Of a stretch of 64,000 nucleotides of DNA, positions 34,320-46,152 are shown piece after piece (position 1 is the first letter of the stretch; every line of letters begins with the position of its first letter). The translations under genes and the position numbers were made by a program. Origin of the DNA: Isoetes taiwanensis (taxonomy: Eukaryota; Streptophyta; Lycopodiopsida; Isoetales; Isoetaceae). The stretch is taken from NCBI GenBank assembly GCA_021234155.1, contig JAJEKV010000079.1:122001-186000 (forward strand), in the 5' to 3' direction. Under the pieces are notes generated by a model, which worked only from the letters and a program-made list of their open reading frames with translations, was not told the DNA's origin and searched no databases.

Positions 34320-36671
34320 ATCTAATCGGCCCTATTTCTGGCTCACCCCGTGCCGGAAGGAAGCATTTTTCAAGTCCTTGGAGTCTTTTGGTCCATCCCT
34401 ATTGCCTGCTTCACACTTTTACCTTTGCATCTTACTTCTTTCTTCATCACATTGCCCCAATGAATCGGTTATACCCTCCGTGACGTTTTCGCTTTGATCA
34501 AATGGGTTAGCTTTCCGCTTTTCGTCACATTTCTCGATTTTATTATTTAATGTAGACCTTGGGGATTAACCAGAAATGGGTTTTGACGATTTCAGGAGAT
34601 TCAAGCTATCTTAAGTCTAGCCACCATGTTGCTAATAAAGGTATTACAATTACATTGGATTAAAAAAGTACAAATCTTATCTTCTTATTAATGTACGTAC
34701 ATCAGTACATCAGGGTATAAACCATCTTCTTTGCTATATTTCAGTATATTAATGTGCAACTTTGGAGGCATTTTTAGCAGATGCTTTCTCGTATGGAAAG
34801 GCAAGCGACTTGAGCTTGAGCTTGGACGAGACGCGCATTACGATCTAGTATAATGTAATTTATTGAACCAATTCTTAAGAAAATGCAATTCTGTGGCAGG
34901 GAATCATGTTATTGCTGGCATTTATATTGGATTACCGTTTACTCGCTTGGTACCTTGTTATCTTTGCAAGTAATTTTTTTTCTTACAATAATGCATATTG
35001 ACCTCTATCTTAACTCAAGATGGTGACTTTGACTTGGTTTGTTTTCAGTATTGTTTCTTATCCGCCTTCACCTTCATATAGTGGTCCGGGTATCTTTGTG
35101 AACGTTGAACTTTGAGTTGTATATCAAACTTATCATGTTCAAAGATGTATCTTTGTTCTCATCATAGTTCCAGTTATCATCTCCAAAGGACTTTTTACTT
35201 AATGCATGTGTTGCACAAAGTGCAATACCTCGATACCTCAAGCAATCGGGCATGTTGCAATGGCTTGTGAAGGTGTGAGAGGTCATTCCTATTGAATGCC
35301 TCACATGCTTATTATGCTATTTGCATTAGTTGCTTGCAGCCATAAATTTGCACACGAGGTTATCTTTCGGAGGTTCTAATCACAAGATCAAATGATGCTT
35401 GAAGTGAGTTCTCCATGGGGTTATCTAATTAGAATATTAGCCAAGATCTTGCGTTTTATCTTTGTGTGGTTCGTTTATCTTTGTGTGCTTGTTCTTATTT
35501 TATTGGTCTTAAAAGTCGGTTAATTACGTCATTGCGTAAAACATTAGTGAACTTACACCACTTGAACCGGAGAATCATCTTGTTGATGGGAATGGAAATG
35601 TGTGCTTTGGCTGGTCGATCTTGCCACTTTTCTATGTTATTAAGATGCATTCTACAATTGCTAAGTTAATGTTCTTTCATATGCTGTGTATATTCGATAT
35701 GAAAGGCTAGACACCACAACAAGACTTTGCATTTGCTTCTTGTTGATTTTGTTTATTAATATAAGTTCTTTGGCTTTCATTACTTCAAAAGCAAACAGAT
35801 CTGCTTAAAGGTTTAATTTCTTCCAAGAGGAAGTAAACCTATAATGAACATATACATAAAAACATGCCTGGAACGGTCGTAAATGAGATGCATTGGTGTG
35901 CTGAAGTGGAGACTAAAGTTTTGAGGTCTTTCAGGTGGAGTTCTCATGTGCATGGTCACCGCGCTGTGCTCTTTGCAGAGCTTTCTGTGCGGTAGGTATT
36001 AGATTAAAATGTTGTTGTGAGTTTTCGCGCCTCCTATAAATCAAATGGGATAGAAATGGGATAGCAACAATAAGACACGTTTTCTTGTTCCTGCTTTGCA
36101 ACTAAGTACGATATTGAAAAAGAATTACCAGTATTTTGCTTAGTTTTAGAGGCTTGGCATTGTAGAGACATCATGTTCCTGCAGATCATGTTCCTGCAGA
36201 TGTGAGCCCAACAAGTGCACAAACTATTTGTGCTATCCTCAAAGTTTTGGTAGTCACGTTAATGTTCCTAATAGTTTTTAATAGTTAGATATGCATTTTT
36301 GCATTATGTAGTGTGTAACGATGAGACCGTCGGGATAGAGTATGTTTTTGATATTTTCTGCAATTCTAGTAATGCACATAGTGTGTGTTCCTTATTTTTC
36401 GTCTTTGTATAATTTTACTAGCTACTCTTCTAACAGAATTCAGTTTGGGAGAATTGAATTAAGTCGATTTTCCAATGCAGCTGCAAAATATGGAATTAAC
36501 TTTGGTGGTGGGTCGCTTTTTATGAGCACTTTTTATCTTTTACTTGCTATTTCTGATGTGTATTATTCTGTATTAACAGTGGTGGTAAGACAATTACCAA
36601 CACTCATTTTTTTCAAAGGAGGAACTGAAATATCACACCTTCCAGAACCAGATTATGATGGAACTATGTAG
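34320..36671 (+). CDS. TMX2-like thioredoxin-fold membrane protein, damaged
   Basis: Exon-sized pieces match plant TMX2 in order: YCLLHTFTFASYFF (34400-34505), EIQAILSLATMLLIK (34596-34640), TLEAFLADAFSYGK (34745-34800), GIMLLLAFILDYRLLAWYLV (34900-34969), YPPSPSYSGPG (35049-35089), ELTPLEPENHLVDGNGN (35548-35613), VEFSCAWSPRC then LFAELSVR (35935-35991), IQFGRIELSRFSNAAAKYGI (36437-36507) and QLPTLIFFKGGTEISHLPE (36580-36667). Splice sites border each piece. TMX2 proteins are multi-pass organelle-membrane proteins with a thioredoxin fold and one active-site Cys; WSPRC fits. Single missing bases break the frame in at least four exons. The start codon and the last exon (possibly near 37140-37285) are uncertain. 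Sequence error is more likely than a pseudogene because splice sites and residues are so well kept. Confidence 0.75.
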
Positions 36672-37299
36672 AAAACTAACTTTAATAAGGTTTGCTTTCT
36701 TGCTCCAAGAAAACAAATAGAAAAGGGATGCTACAAATTTATAACTTGGCTGCGCCCTTTTTGTGTCCGCCATGCCACCATATTGAAAATCTGATTTTTG
36801 ACACTTTGGTTTATGTCCTTATTTTCTTTTCTTGGGGACGTGTAGTGTCTATGGGTCTTTAGTTTATCAACATTTAGCAAAAGCAGTAATTATTGAAAGG
36901 AACATTTGCATCTGTATATCATATGTATTAGCAGTTGTTCCTTGGTTAGACTAGACTTATAAGACCTTGCAACGACAAACTGATGGTTACAAGTATCAGC
37001 CTGGCAAAGAAGTGCACAGATGCCTAAGGTGATTACATAAGTGTTCAATGGTTGCTCCTCTTTGGTTGGAGCGGCACTTGAGCATGTCATTGCAAATAAT
37101 GGTGGGCAGGAGGTTGATGGTAAGGGAGTGAATAAAGATGTTGTGTAATACAAAACCTATAGTAAAGCAAGGGAAATCTGAGAGTCTTGTATGGAGGCTC
37201 ATAACCATGATTCATATTGAGTTGAGAAGTCTCGAACAAGATCAGAGGAACTCAGCTTCAAGGACAGATGATGTAGCAGACTAAAGGTTGTTATTTCTT

Positions 37300-38430
37300 T
37301 TAGTGCATATTTGTTCTCCAGTCGGTGAACTTCTAATGATGCATTTTTTTTGCATAACATGACGCTTCTTATATATGAATTCCTGACACTACTTTGCCGA
37401 CTTGTGTTGTATCCAAGTTATTGCATGAATGCTCCGTTGTCACTTACCAAGGATAGGGAAACAATGAGGCTAACGTTGAACGCTATTACGAAATTAATAA
37501 GCATGGGGGCCATCTCCGGGTGTCTAGGCAATGCGCCAGACATCCAACAAATCTTACACCCACGTTCATTCCAAATAGTTCTCCGGCATGTTATGATTTT
37601 GTTGTATTCCATGTTTTGCTGAATAACTTGAACAGATGCTGGGAGGATGCTTTCAGGCCCATATATGACTGGTTGAATCATGAAAAAGGAACATTGTAAA
37701 TTACCCAAAAAAATCACAAAAAAGCAGGCTCATGGGTACCTACATTGCAGTTTGAAGCATTGTTGTAGGAAAACCGTCTAGCAACTACATGCTTGGCAAC
37801 CAAGATTTGCAACACCACAGCTTTCTTTCAAGAAAAACTTGTAAATACTTCCTCCACACAATAACCAACCCCTGACAACACTGCTATTATAATTACTAGT
37901 AACAATATGTTTTTACACTGAAACCCCAGAGTCCATGTGTCCAGTTGGATCCTAGTCCAACAGGAGCTCAACATCTAAGGAGGAGTTAGTAATACAAATG
38001 GCTACCATCACCTTCGCAAAATGTCAATGTCTTAAAATAGAAACTTTGATTGATTGTAAAAACATGACTTTCAAGTATGATTTAAGCCACTTCACCCTCC
38101 GGCCATGGAGGGCACCCTCCGTGCGCAGCACCTTGTTGTTCTTGCTATGTTTAGATAGCCACAACTAATTCCAACACCATATTTGTTTTGTTGTGGACCT
38201 TTATATACCGCGTGTGTTTTTTATATTTGGTTGTGCAAAATAAATCAAGCGCTGCATTCAAATTGATCTCGATCATTTCAGTATTCTATCTATGAAATTG
38301 GACTATATTTGGAGTGGCTAGCTATCAAAAGATTGGTTAACAAAAAGGAATCTAGGACACAAATCATTTCTATATCGAATTCTTCTGTCGGCAACGTTGG
38401 GCAGGCCGATTACTGTTGTTACATACTCGA
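37300..38430. other. Intergenic, no gene recognised
   Basis: AT-rich DNA. Open frames at 37350-37717 on both strands lack recognisable domains. No structural repeat was identified. Confidence 0.4.
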
Positions 38431-38444
38431 CCATCTATAGCAAT

Positions 38445-38930
38445 CAGGGAAAAAATTAAGGAACTTTTATATTCAAAGTGGTAAAATAGACTTGGCTAAA
38501 GTATGCCAAAAGTTGAGGTGAAAACTTCTAATGTTTAGCTAAACTTTCTAAATTTTGCCACCTGTATTTTCTTATATTTGGCTAAATTTTATTTAAAAAA
38601 AAAAAACTTCTATCTTTTGACTATTTTGCATTTATTCAAGACCTAAATATTAACTGACCATAAAAATAGAAAGTTTATACGATAATTTGGCTAAAGTACA
38701 CTAAAATTTAACATAAAAGCTTTTAAGTTTTGGCTAAACTTTCCAAATTTTGGCAGTTACACTTTCTTACAATTAGCTAAAGTCGGACAAAATGGAGGTG
38801 GGGCATGAAATAGACTTGGCTAAAATTTTATTTTTTTTAGCCCAAAAAGGGCCATAGTTTAGCCAATTTTTTTCCAAACAAGGCCAAAATTTCGCCATTT
38901 AGCTAAGTTTAGCCACTAATTTTTTCCATG
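38445..38930. mobile_element. hAT-type MITE with 8 bp target duplication
   Basis: A 486 bp AT-rich element begins CAGGGAAAAAATTA and ends TAATTTTTTCCATG, giving short inverted ends of the CAGGG type used by hAT transposons. It is bounded by the perfect 8 bp repeat ATAGCAAT at 38437-38444 and 38931-38938. Inside, the motif TTGGCTAAA or TTTAGCCAA recurs about a dozen times in both directions, resembling subterminal transposase-binding repeats. No transposase frame is present. Confidence 0.85.
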
Positions 38931-39439
38931 ATAGCAATGATGATTGTCATTAAAATGTGCTAGAATTTGCAGGCAATGCAAGGGTATATAAGGAGCAAGG
39001 TCCAGTTTGTTGCACTAAAAACGTTTTGTTATAGATGGGATCAGAAATCCTTTAGAACTAACTTGTTATGTTGTTGTGTGAATCCTGGAAGTTGTGGGGA
39101 AGTTGTGGTTTTGGTTTGGCAGGTGGGAAGATTTTATTTTTGGCACTCTTTGCTATTCTGCTCGCTTCATGCTGCCATTCTCATCCTCTTCTTGCTCCTC
39201 CTATTCTTCATTCATTTTTTTTCCTGCTTGGGCAAACAGAGCGTCAAGTGCATCTTTATCTAGTTTCCTGAAAGATGACTAAAATGTGACAAAACTTGGC
39301 CGTTATTTATGTGCAGGCCAGGTAATAGGTCTTAACCTTTTCCAAGACCATGAATCTTTAGCTTTTTCCAAAGAATACCGACTGGCAATTAAATTTTATT
39401 TCTCTTACCCCTAAGACTAGAAAATCAGATCACTATCTC

Positions 39440-41330
39440 TAGTATACCCCATTAGATTATTGAGAATGAGAATGATTTTTTATCGTCCACTGAGGCCAAT
39501 CGGCCTATGGGACCCACAAGGAGCGCAACAAACTTATTACTGTCCGGGTAAAAAAAACCCCCGCCCCGAAGGGTTTTTGAGGGAAAAACCGTGGCAGTAA
39601 TAAGAATGTTTATCAAACCGCATAAAGTATACATCAATGTATATATACATGTCAAGTGTGTGCCTGAGGACATAGCTGATCTCGCATGTCCATAACCTCC
39701 TGAAGGTATGATCCCAAAGACCGTCTGAATCGCCGTGCTCAATGTCACATGTAATGGCTGGCGGACCAACCAAAGATCGGCATAAGCGCGTCGAATTTGA
39801 TCATATCTTTGGGCAACTTTGAAGGGTATGAGATTCATCCTCAATGACTCCCATTTGGCGGCATTGATGAGCCTGTCTGGCGTGGCTCACCAATCCATCT
39901 GCCTGCCTCAAATCGAAGATGATGTGCCCCCAATGGCGAATGGAGGCAATGAGTCCGCGCCTTTTCATGGGCAAGTGGGTGCAGGGTAGCATTGCGGGCC
40001 TCGTTCCAATGTGGGATTTATGTGGCGGCCGATAGTGTCTTTGTCTTGACATGTTCAAGGGCATTGGCATCCCAAAGCTTGCCGAGGAAGCAAGCGTCAA
40101 GATATTGCCTCAAGCTATGGCGATGCCTCCGCTTTGCATATGCATGCATCCGCCCCCCGCACATTCCATCTAGCCAACCATTGAGCTCTCTTTTCCCTCC
40201 AAAGAAGCCTTGAGGGCTGCGGCCCCATTGCCATGATATAAGCTAGTTTAGGGAGACGAGCATCGTCCATATTGACCACCTTCGAAAATAGGCAATGTGG
40301 CGATCAAGGGCCGCCCTCACGAAGAGGCAAGAATCCTCTCTCCCCGCAGTAGAATTTGATATGGGACCGTGGACTTCACCCCTAGTGCTCGTTACTAAGA
40401 AGGCTTTCTCGACTGCTCCAAGTCATTCCAAGTAGCGGTGATACTACTGGGCCCCATACTTCCACCCCGTATAAAAAGGACGGACTCTACTAAGATCTTG
40501 AAATCAGTGTGTGACTGATGGGCCCAATCATACAACTCCGCTCTATGACTATTGTTTTGCATTGCATATAGTGCCTTCCGGCTACTTAGTCACTGTGAGC
40601 CGTGTATGGATGTGTCCTAGTGCATAGTAGAAGGAAACTCCACTCCCAAATACTTGTATGTGGATGCAACTTCCACATTCTGGCCTTGGTAACTGAAGGA
40701 GGGGACCCTCGGACGGCGAAGATGATATGAAAACCACCTTAGTCTTGGCTAGGTTGACGCCAATCGATCGGGCCGCCATGAATGTGTCGAGGGCATCGAG
40801 ATATCGTTGCATGTCTGGCCGGTGTGTAAGCTAGGAGGTCCACATCATCGGCATATATTAACCGCCCGATGATCCGATAGAGAAGGTGAGCTCCATCGCC
40901 CCCATTATCGCAAAACCCGACTCTCCAATTGATCAATGTAAAGCCCAAACAATGTTGGGGAGAGAGGGCATCCCCGACGAACCCCCGATACTACTATCAA
41001 ATGGTTGGCTTGTCTCACGCAACCAATTCGCATCTTTCTATACACCGCATTCTCGCAAATCTACAGAACCCCCAAATACATTGCGCCCTTGCCCATAGTT
41101 TTTCCCGAGGCACAGTGTCAAACGCCTTCAAAAAATCCACAAAGCAACAATATAGATCCCGACGGCGGTTCCTGCTGTCTTCAATCAGAGTTCGCAACGT
41201 GAAGATGTGGTCAATGGTTGAGTGCCTGCTAGTGTGCACAATCCATTTACACAATTTCAAATGTTCTTTAAGCAATTGGCCATTATCTTTGGCTTTAGAG
41301 TACTCTAATCACTAAGTGATTCAACCCTCC
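39440..41330 (-). pseudogene. LINE reverse transcriptase remnant
   Basis: Minus-strand pieces show a non-LTR RT: STIDHIFTLRTLIEDSRNR and CCFVDFLKAFDTVPREKLW (near 41140), then GRLIYADDVDLLA (catalytic YADD near 40855) and GVNLAKTKVV. Downstream frames at 40100-39452 look like the C-terminal part with GHARSAMSS. At least three frame changes occur, and the start (endonuclease) is missing, so the copy is 5'-truncated. No clear poly(A) tail is visible at the lower end. LINEs insert by target-primed reverse transcription. Confidence 0.82.
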
Positions 41331-41367
41331 AACATTCCTTCAAGAAGAGATAATATGACACCACATG

Positions 41368-41726
41368 TTATTCTAGTATTACTCTAAAAAAATTTCAAGG
41401 ATTAAAGCAACCCCACACTAACAAAGAATGCACCATAGGTGAGGCCCACATATTTATTAAGCCCCCCTCCAAAAAAAAAAATTACAAAAGAAACCCATGT
41501 CCATTCTTGCAAGCGTCAACCTATAGTGTTGTCGAAGTTGCACATACAGATGTTAATGGCCAAGGCATAACACAACCTCAGACATTAGCCCGGCAACTCC
41601 GGGCACACGTTTACTAGTGTTATTCTAGTACTACTCTAAAAAAATTTCAAGGATTAAAGCAACGCCATACTAACAAAGAATATACCATAGGTGAGGCCCA
41701 CATATATTGATTAAGCACCCCTCCAA
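41368..41726. repeat. 105 bp direct repeat separated by 150 bp
   Basis: TTATTCTAGTATTACTC...TTTCAAGGATTAAAGCAAC...CATAGGTGAGGCCCACATAT...CCCCTCC at 41369-41466 returns at 41620-41726 with about ten substitutions. The unit may be the ends of a small non-autonomous element, but no terminal TG/CA or target duplication was found. Confidence 0.65.
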
Positions 41727-42489
41727 AAGTTAGGCATGACCTTGAATATATGCAAGCTTGGTATTTTCTTGATTAGTGTTTAATTTTTTTATTGGAAGGA
41801 ATAATCTAGAATCTATAATGCTAGAATAATCTAGGCAAAACCTATTAGAATATTACAGGCATCCGAACACAAGGCATGCTCAAGAACTTTATCTACACCA
41901 TTCGGACCATCACAAATCCATTACGCGGGCAATGCATTATCAAATGCCGAACCTTATAGTGGGTCCAACCGCACAGGATGTTTGGGGCGGCCTTGGCGAG
42001 ATGTCTCGTTTTATTGTGTGTATTACTATTGTGCGATGATGTCTATATGTACAACCACCAACAAAAGAATATTAGTTGGTGCTTTGATGGCTCCTCTCAT
42101 TATCCCTTCACTATGCAATGAATGGATGGCAAGACAAAGAGATTCATCATCTTCATCTCTTTTGAGCTTAGATTGAAAGAATTCTTTAGAGTATAGGACT
42201 AGCAAATTCTAATCCTTATTATCCCTTTACACTTGTATGGAAGGGAAGGGATGGACTTGTATAGCGATTGATACATGTCTTGCTCAAAGAACATTTACCC
42301 TCGATCAGATAGCAGACAGGCCACATTAAAATACTCGAGAAACATGGTTAAATTATTAGATTAGATTCCAATAATCTCTTAGGTCGGAATGGGACAGTAA
42401 AAGATCCAAGGGAAGTACAAGACACCATCAAACGAACAAAATGGAGAAATCTTAAAGGAATTATATTGCTGATGCAAGGGGCTGATCCA

Positions 42490-42635
42490 ACATCCGTTTT
42501 GTGTGTGTGTGTGTGATATATTAATCTTATGGCCATGACCTTAAAGAAATAATATACAACACAGATCCAAGTGCACAAAGAAATAATATACAAGGAAATA
42601 TGGATCCAAGTGCACAAAGGAACCTGGGCTTTATA
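42490..42635. repeat. GT microsatellite and 40 bp tandem duplication
   Basis: A (GT)9 run at about 42497-42514 is followed by two copies of AAAGAAATAATATACAA with GGATCCAAGTGCACAAAG-type sequence at 42543-42620. No gene was recognised between 41.7 and 43.3 kb. Confidence 0.7.
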
Positions 42636-43375
42636 TGCCTGATGGCCTGGCAAGATTCTTACCAGCCTTTAGGACCATAGAGTACAAAATATCCCATATT
42701 TCTAGTAATTTTTCTTTTTTGCCCTTAGGTTAGGTCTGCAGTTCACACAAAATTCACACAGAAAACACCTCAAAGAAGTGCCTCATGCTTCCAGGCTGAT
42801 CTACCCGATCGTCTATGGCTATGATGGGCAGGGTATTCTTCCCCAGCTCTTACACGAAACAGGTTGGTCAATACATCTCAATCCGGTGGTTGGTGCATGG
42901 GCCCATTGCCGTTCAGCTTTCAGTATCCCTCGCCGGATCCCTTTGTCTTCACGTTTTCAACTCATGTTAGCCTTTGTTTAATACTCAGTGGACCTAATCA
43001 TAAATTTATTACGGAAAAACTTGATAGATGCTTGGATTAGGAGTTTCAACAACAGCCAGAATCGGTAGCGACATAGCTCTAGTTAGCTGGTTTCTGAATG
43101 CGAATTCTTAACCTATCAGAAGTCAAATCTTTGCGACAAAATGCCCGCATGGCCAACTGCACCAAGTTAGCTGGATGTATTCCTCTGTCATGGATCGCTT
43201 AAAGGTGCGTCGGAAGGTCAGAAATTTCAGTTGCCTATCATTTAATGTCTGTCGACGAAAATGGCAGTTTTTAACACTCGCACATTTGCATGCATTGCGA
43301 TTTTAATGCAGGTACGTGCCATTAAAACAGGAGGAAAATGCTTAGCTTGGAGATTGATATCTTCCTGTATTTTGT

Positions 43376-45279
43376 ATGGCGGAGCAGATTTGGAATAAAA
43401 TGACCAGCTCCAAAGAAGAGTTTAGTCCCAATTCGCTCCTTTTTGCAGATCGGACTTTCTTATGCAAGAGGCCATTTTTTTATAAAAATATCATTGTATT
43501 CTGGGTTTTGATCGTGCTGCTTCCTTTGGCAGCTATCAGGCTCTGTTTACTGTATGCTTTTCCTCAATGGACAAGCAATGGCGCTTATTTTTCTTCTGAG
43601 ATTCCCTTCTCTTCATGTCTAGATTCTAAGACAGGGCAATCGGTGGACTATTATCAAAATGTTTCAAACTGCAGAACAGGTAAGCTTCCCTGCAGTAAAT
43701 GATTTTGACGATTCTAATGTAGATACCCTGAAGCTAGAAAGCATCTGACCGTATATTAATTATTGCTAACCATACAAATTGATATTTCGCAGCTTTGAGA
43801 TAAGATCTACTTTTCATTTTATTAGGCATGTTTTCTTTGTCTTTCTATATATATCTACTATTGACGAAGCACAAGTTTCTTTCAGGGGAATGTGATATCT
43901 CCAAAGGTGAGTGGGTGTATGAGAGTGCAGGATCTACTTATACAAATTCCACATGTTGGTACATTCAAGATCATCAAAACTGCATGAGAAATGGGAGGCC
44001 AGATACAACCTACCTGCATTGGAGATGGAAACCAGCCGAGTGTGAGTTACCCCGCTTCAATGCTTCATCCTTCTTTGATAAGATGAAAGGCAAGACTGTA
44101 GCATTTGTTGGGGATTCTATAGCCAGGAATCATATGCAATCACTCCTTTGTGCTCTTTCACAGGTAATTGTCTCATGATTTGTCTATGGTACCATGATCT
44201 GCATGAGTGCATCTTAGTGCCATGTGAAACTGAGCAACAATTAAAGGCAGTAGCTGGAACAGTAGTCGATTTGGTCTTAATAGGCTCATATCAATCAATT
44301 TACCACTGGTCCTAGAAAAGCAGCGGAGCTGCAGAAACCATTTAATTCACATGAAATTGTAGAGCTGTATGGGAGGAAGAAGCTATTTTGTTTTTGTCTT
44401 AAGAAGCACTTCTTGCAGTAAAGGAGGACATTAGAATCAATACTAATAAAGATCTATCCAAGATAAGAACTGCTAACTTGCAAAGATTTTGGGATAATGC
44501 AGGTGGAGGTTCCTAGGAGGGAATATTCTGACGAGAAGGACAGATTTGTACGATGGAGTTTTCCATCATATTCTTTTAAGCTATCAACGTTTTGGTCACC
44601 TTACCTAGTCCAGCAAACAGAAGAACAATTTAAGGAGATCCCTAAGGGAGTTAGCAAACTCTTTTTGGATGCTTTAGATACATCATGGCTAGCAAACCTG
44701 ACACAGTTTGATGTTATTATACTCTCATCTGGACAATGGTATCTCAAGTCCAACATATACTATATGAAGAACAAACCTGTTGGATGCCATTATTGTGATA
44801 GAAAGAATGTCACTGAGGTTGGCTTTTATGCGGCATATAAAACAGTCATCCGCCAAGTTTTGAGTTATTTGGAATCAGCCCCAGAATTCAAGGGTCTCAC
44901 AGTGTTAAGGACATTTTCACCTGATCATTTTGAGAACGGAAGATGGGACAATGGGGGATCTTGTCAAAGAACTGCACCTTTTGGGGATCAGACAGTCCAA
45001 TTGACTGGATTGAATTCGGAGATGCACAGAATCCAGCTTGAGGAGTATCGACGAATCAAGAAGAAGGAAACCACAAATGGATCAAAGGTCAGGCTACTAG
45101 ATGTGACTCGTTTATCTTATCTAAGACCTGATGGCCATCCAGGTGCATATAGGGAATCATATCCCTTGGCACGTAATGATTCAGCTACATTACAACATGA
45201 TTGCTTGCATTGGTGTATACCAGGTCCAGTAGACTCATGGAATGACATTCTCTTGGAGATGCTAAAACAAGAGATGTAA
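43376..45279 (+). CDS. TBL-family polysaccharide O-acetyltransferase
   Basis: Three exons, 43376-43679, 43886-44163 and 44503-45279, all GT-AG, give an uninterrupted protein of 452 residues. Residues about 34-58 form a single membrane anchor (NIIVFWVLIVLLPLAAIRL) typical of type II Golgi proteins. The TBL domain starts with GECDISKGEWV; the catalytic GDS is at about 177-179 (FVGDSIARNHMQSLLC) and the C-terminal DxxH is DCLHWCIPG at about 427-430. TFSPDHFENGRWDNGGSC resembles the AXY4/TBL19-26 group that acetylates hemicelluloses such as xyloglucan. These enzymes transfer acetyl groups to wall polysaccharides in the Golgi. The first in-frame ATG is used; an upstream ATG at 43338 is out of frame. 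Substrate is an inference. Confidence 0.95.
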
Positions 45280-45470
45280 TAGATGCCATTGTCAAATACA
45301 ATACTTTGAATTTATGGAATTGTTAATATATAATACTTCTTGGACAGTCATACAGGATGGTTCTGACGTAATTTATAAAGGGGAGCAAGGGCTCTTGTTA
45401 TTGTAAGGAGATTTGTTAATAGACACAGCAAGCCATTGTTTGAACAAATGTACAAATTCAAGAGAAGCTG

Positions 45471-45618
45471 TGCATCTATGCTTCAGCTTGACCATGTAAC
45501 ATTCCACTTAGATGCTTATGTCATATATTGCAGCATAAAGAATAAAGTCGTAGCATCTATGCATCAGCTTGACCATGTGACTTTCCACTTACATGCTCAT
45601 GTTATGTCAGCATAAAAA
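45471..45618. repeat. Tandem 70 bp repeat after the TBL gene
   Basis: GCATCTATGCTTCAGCTTGACCATGTAAC... at 45471-45541 and GCATCTATGCATCAGCTTGACCATGTGAC... at 45552-45618 share CATTCCACTTA/CTTTCCACTTA, ATGCT.ATGT and CAGCATAAA. Confidence 0.8.
45540..45546 (+). terminator. Possible polyadenylation signal of the TBL gene
   Basis: AATAAAG lies about 260 bp after the stop codon. It sits at the border between the two copies of a 70 bp direct repeat. Several weaker AT-rich signals are nearer, so the true site is uncertain. Confidence 0.35.
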
Positions 45619-46093
45619 TTACCTTATGGGGAATTCACATGCACAAATGGCCATGGGCCAGCTGGAGTTTTGCTGACCCCGTGCTGAAACTAGTATTTTC
45701 AGCCCCATTGAGGGGCCTCAGCCCTTGTGCCATGCACCATGCGCTGCTTGCTGAGGCCATGCTTCAACTATGTCCCCTTGCTTGGTCAATCGATTTTTAG
45801 AGCTGAAGCAAAATCGCGCATTAAAGTTGTGGCGCTTATAAAAAATTTGCAATTTGACATGGAAATATAAGCTTGCTCACACTATATAGTTCTCTATAGA
45901 AGAACCCTTTCATAGCAATTTGTTTTTTTAATATTGTTGTCATTATTTCTTAATGATTTAGATGGGTAATGATTTTAAAGGGGTGAAGTTATATGGATGT
46001 TGTGATCACTTTGCGAAGGGATTATGTCCCATGGAATCACCTTAGAAATATTCCATTCGACGGAATCATTGAGTGTGATCGCGCAGTCAACCG

Positions 46094-46152
46094 ATTACTG
46101 CACAATTTTGGGGCAAAGCCAATTACTGCACAATTTTGGGGCAAAGCCGATT
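46094..46152. repeat. 29 bp perfect tandem duplication
   Basis: ATTACTGCACAATTTTGGGG followed by CAAAGCC.. occurs twice without a gap. The surrounding 45.6-48.0 kb holds no gene that I can recognise. Confidence 0.85.

Noticed and set aside
36342-36671. Stand-alone 109-codon plus gene
   Set aside because: It is two exons of the TMX2-like gene read through the intron between them.
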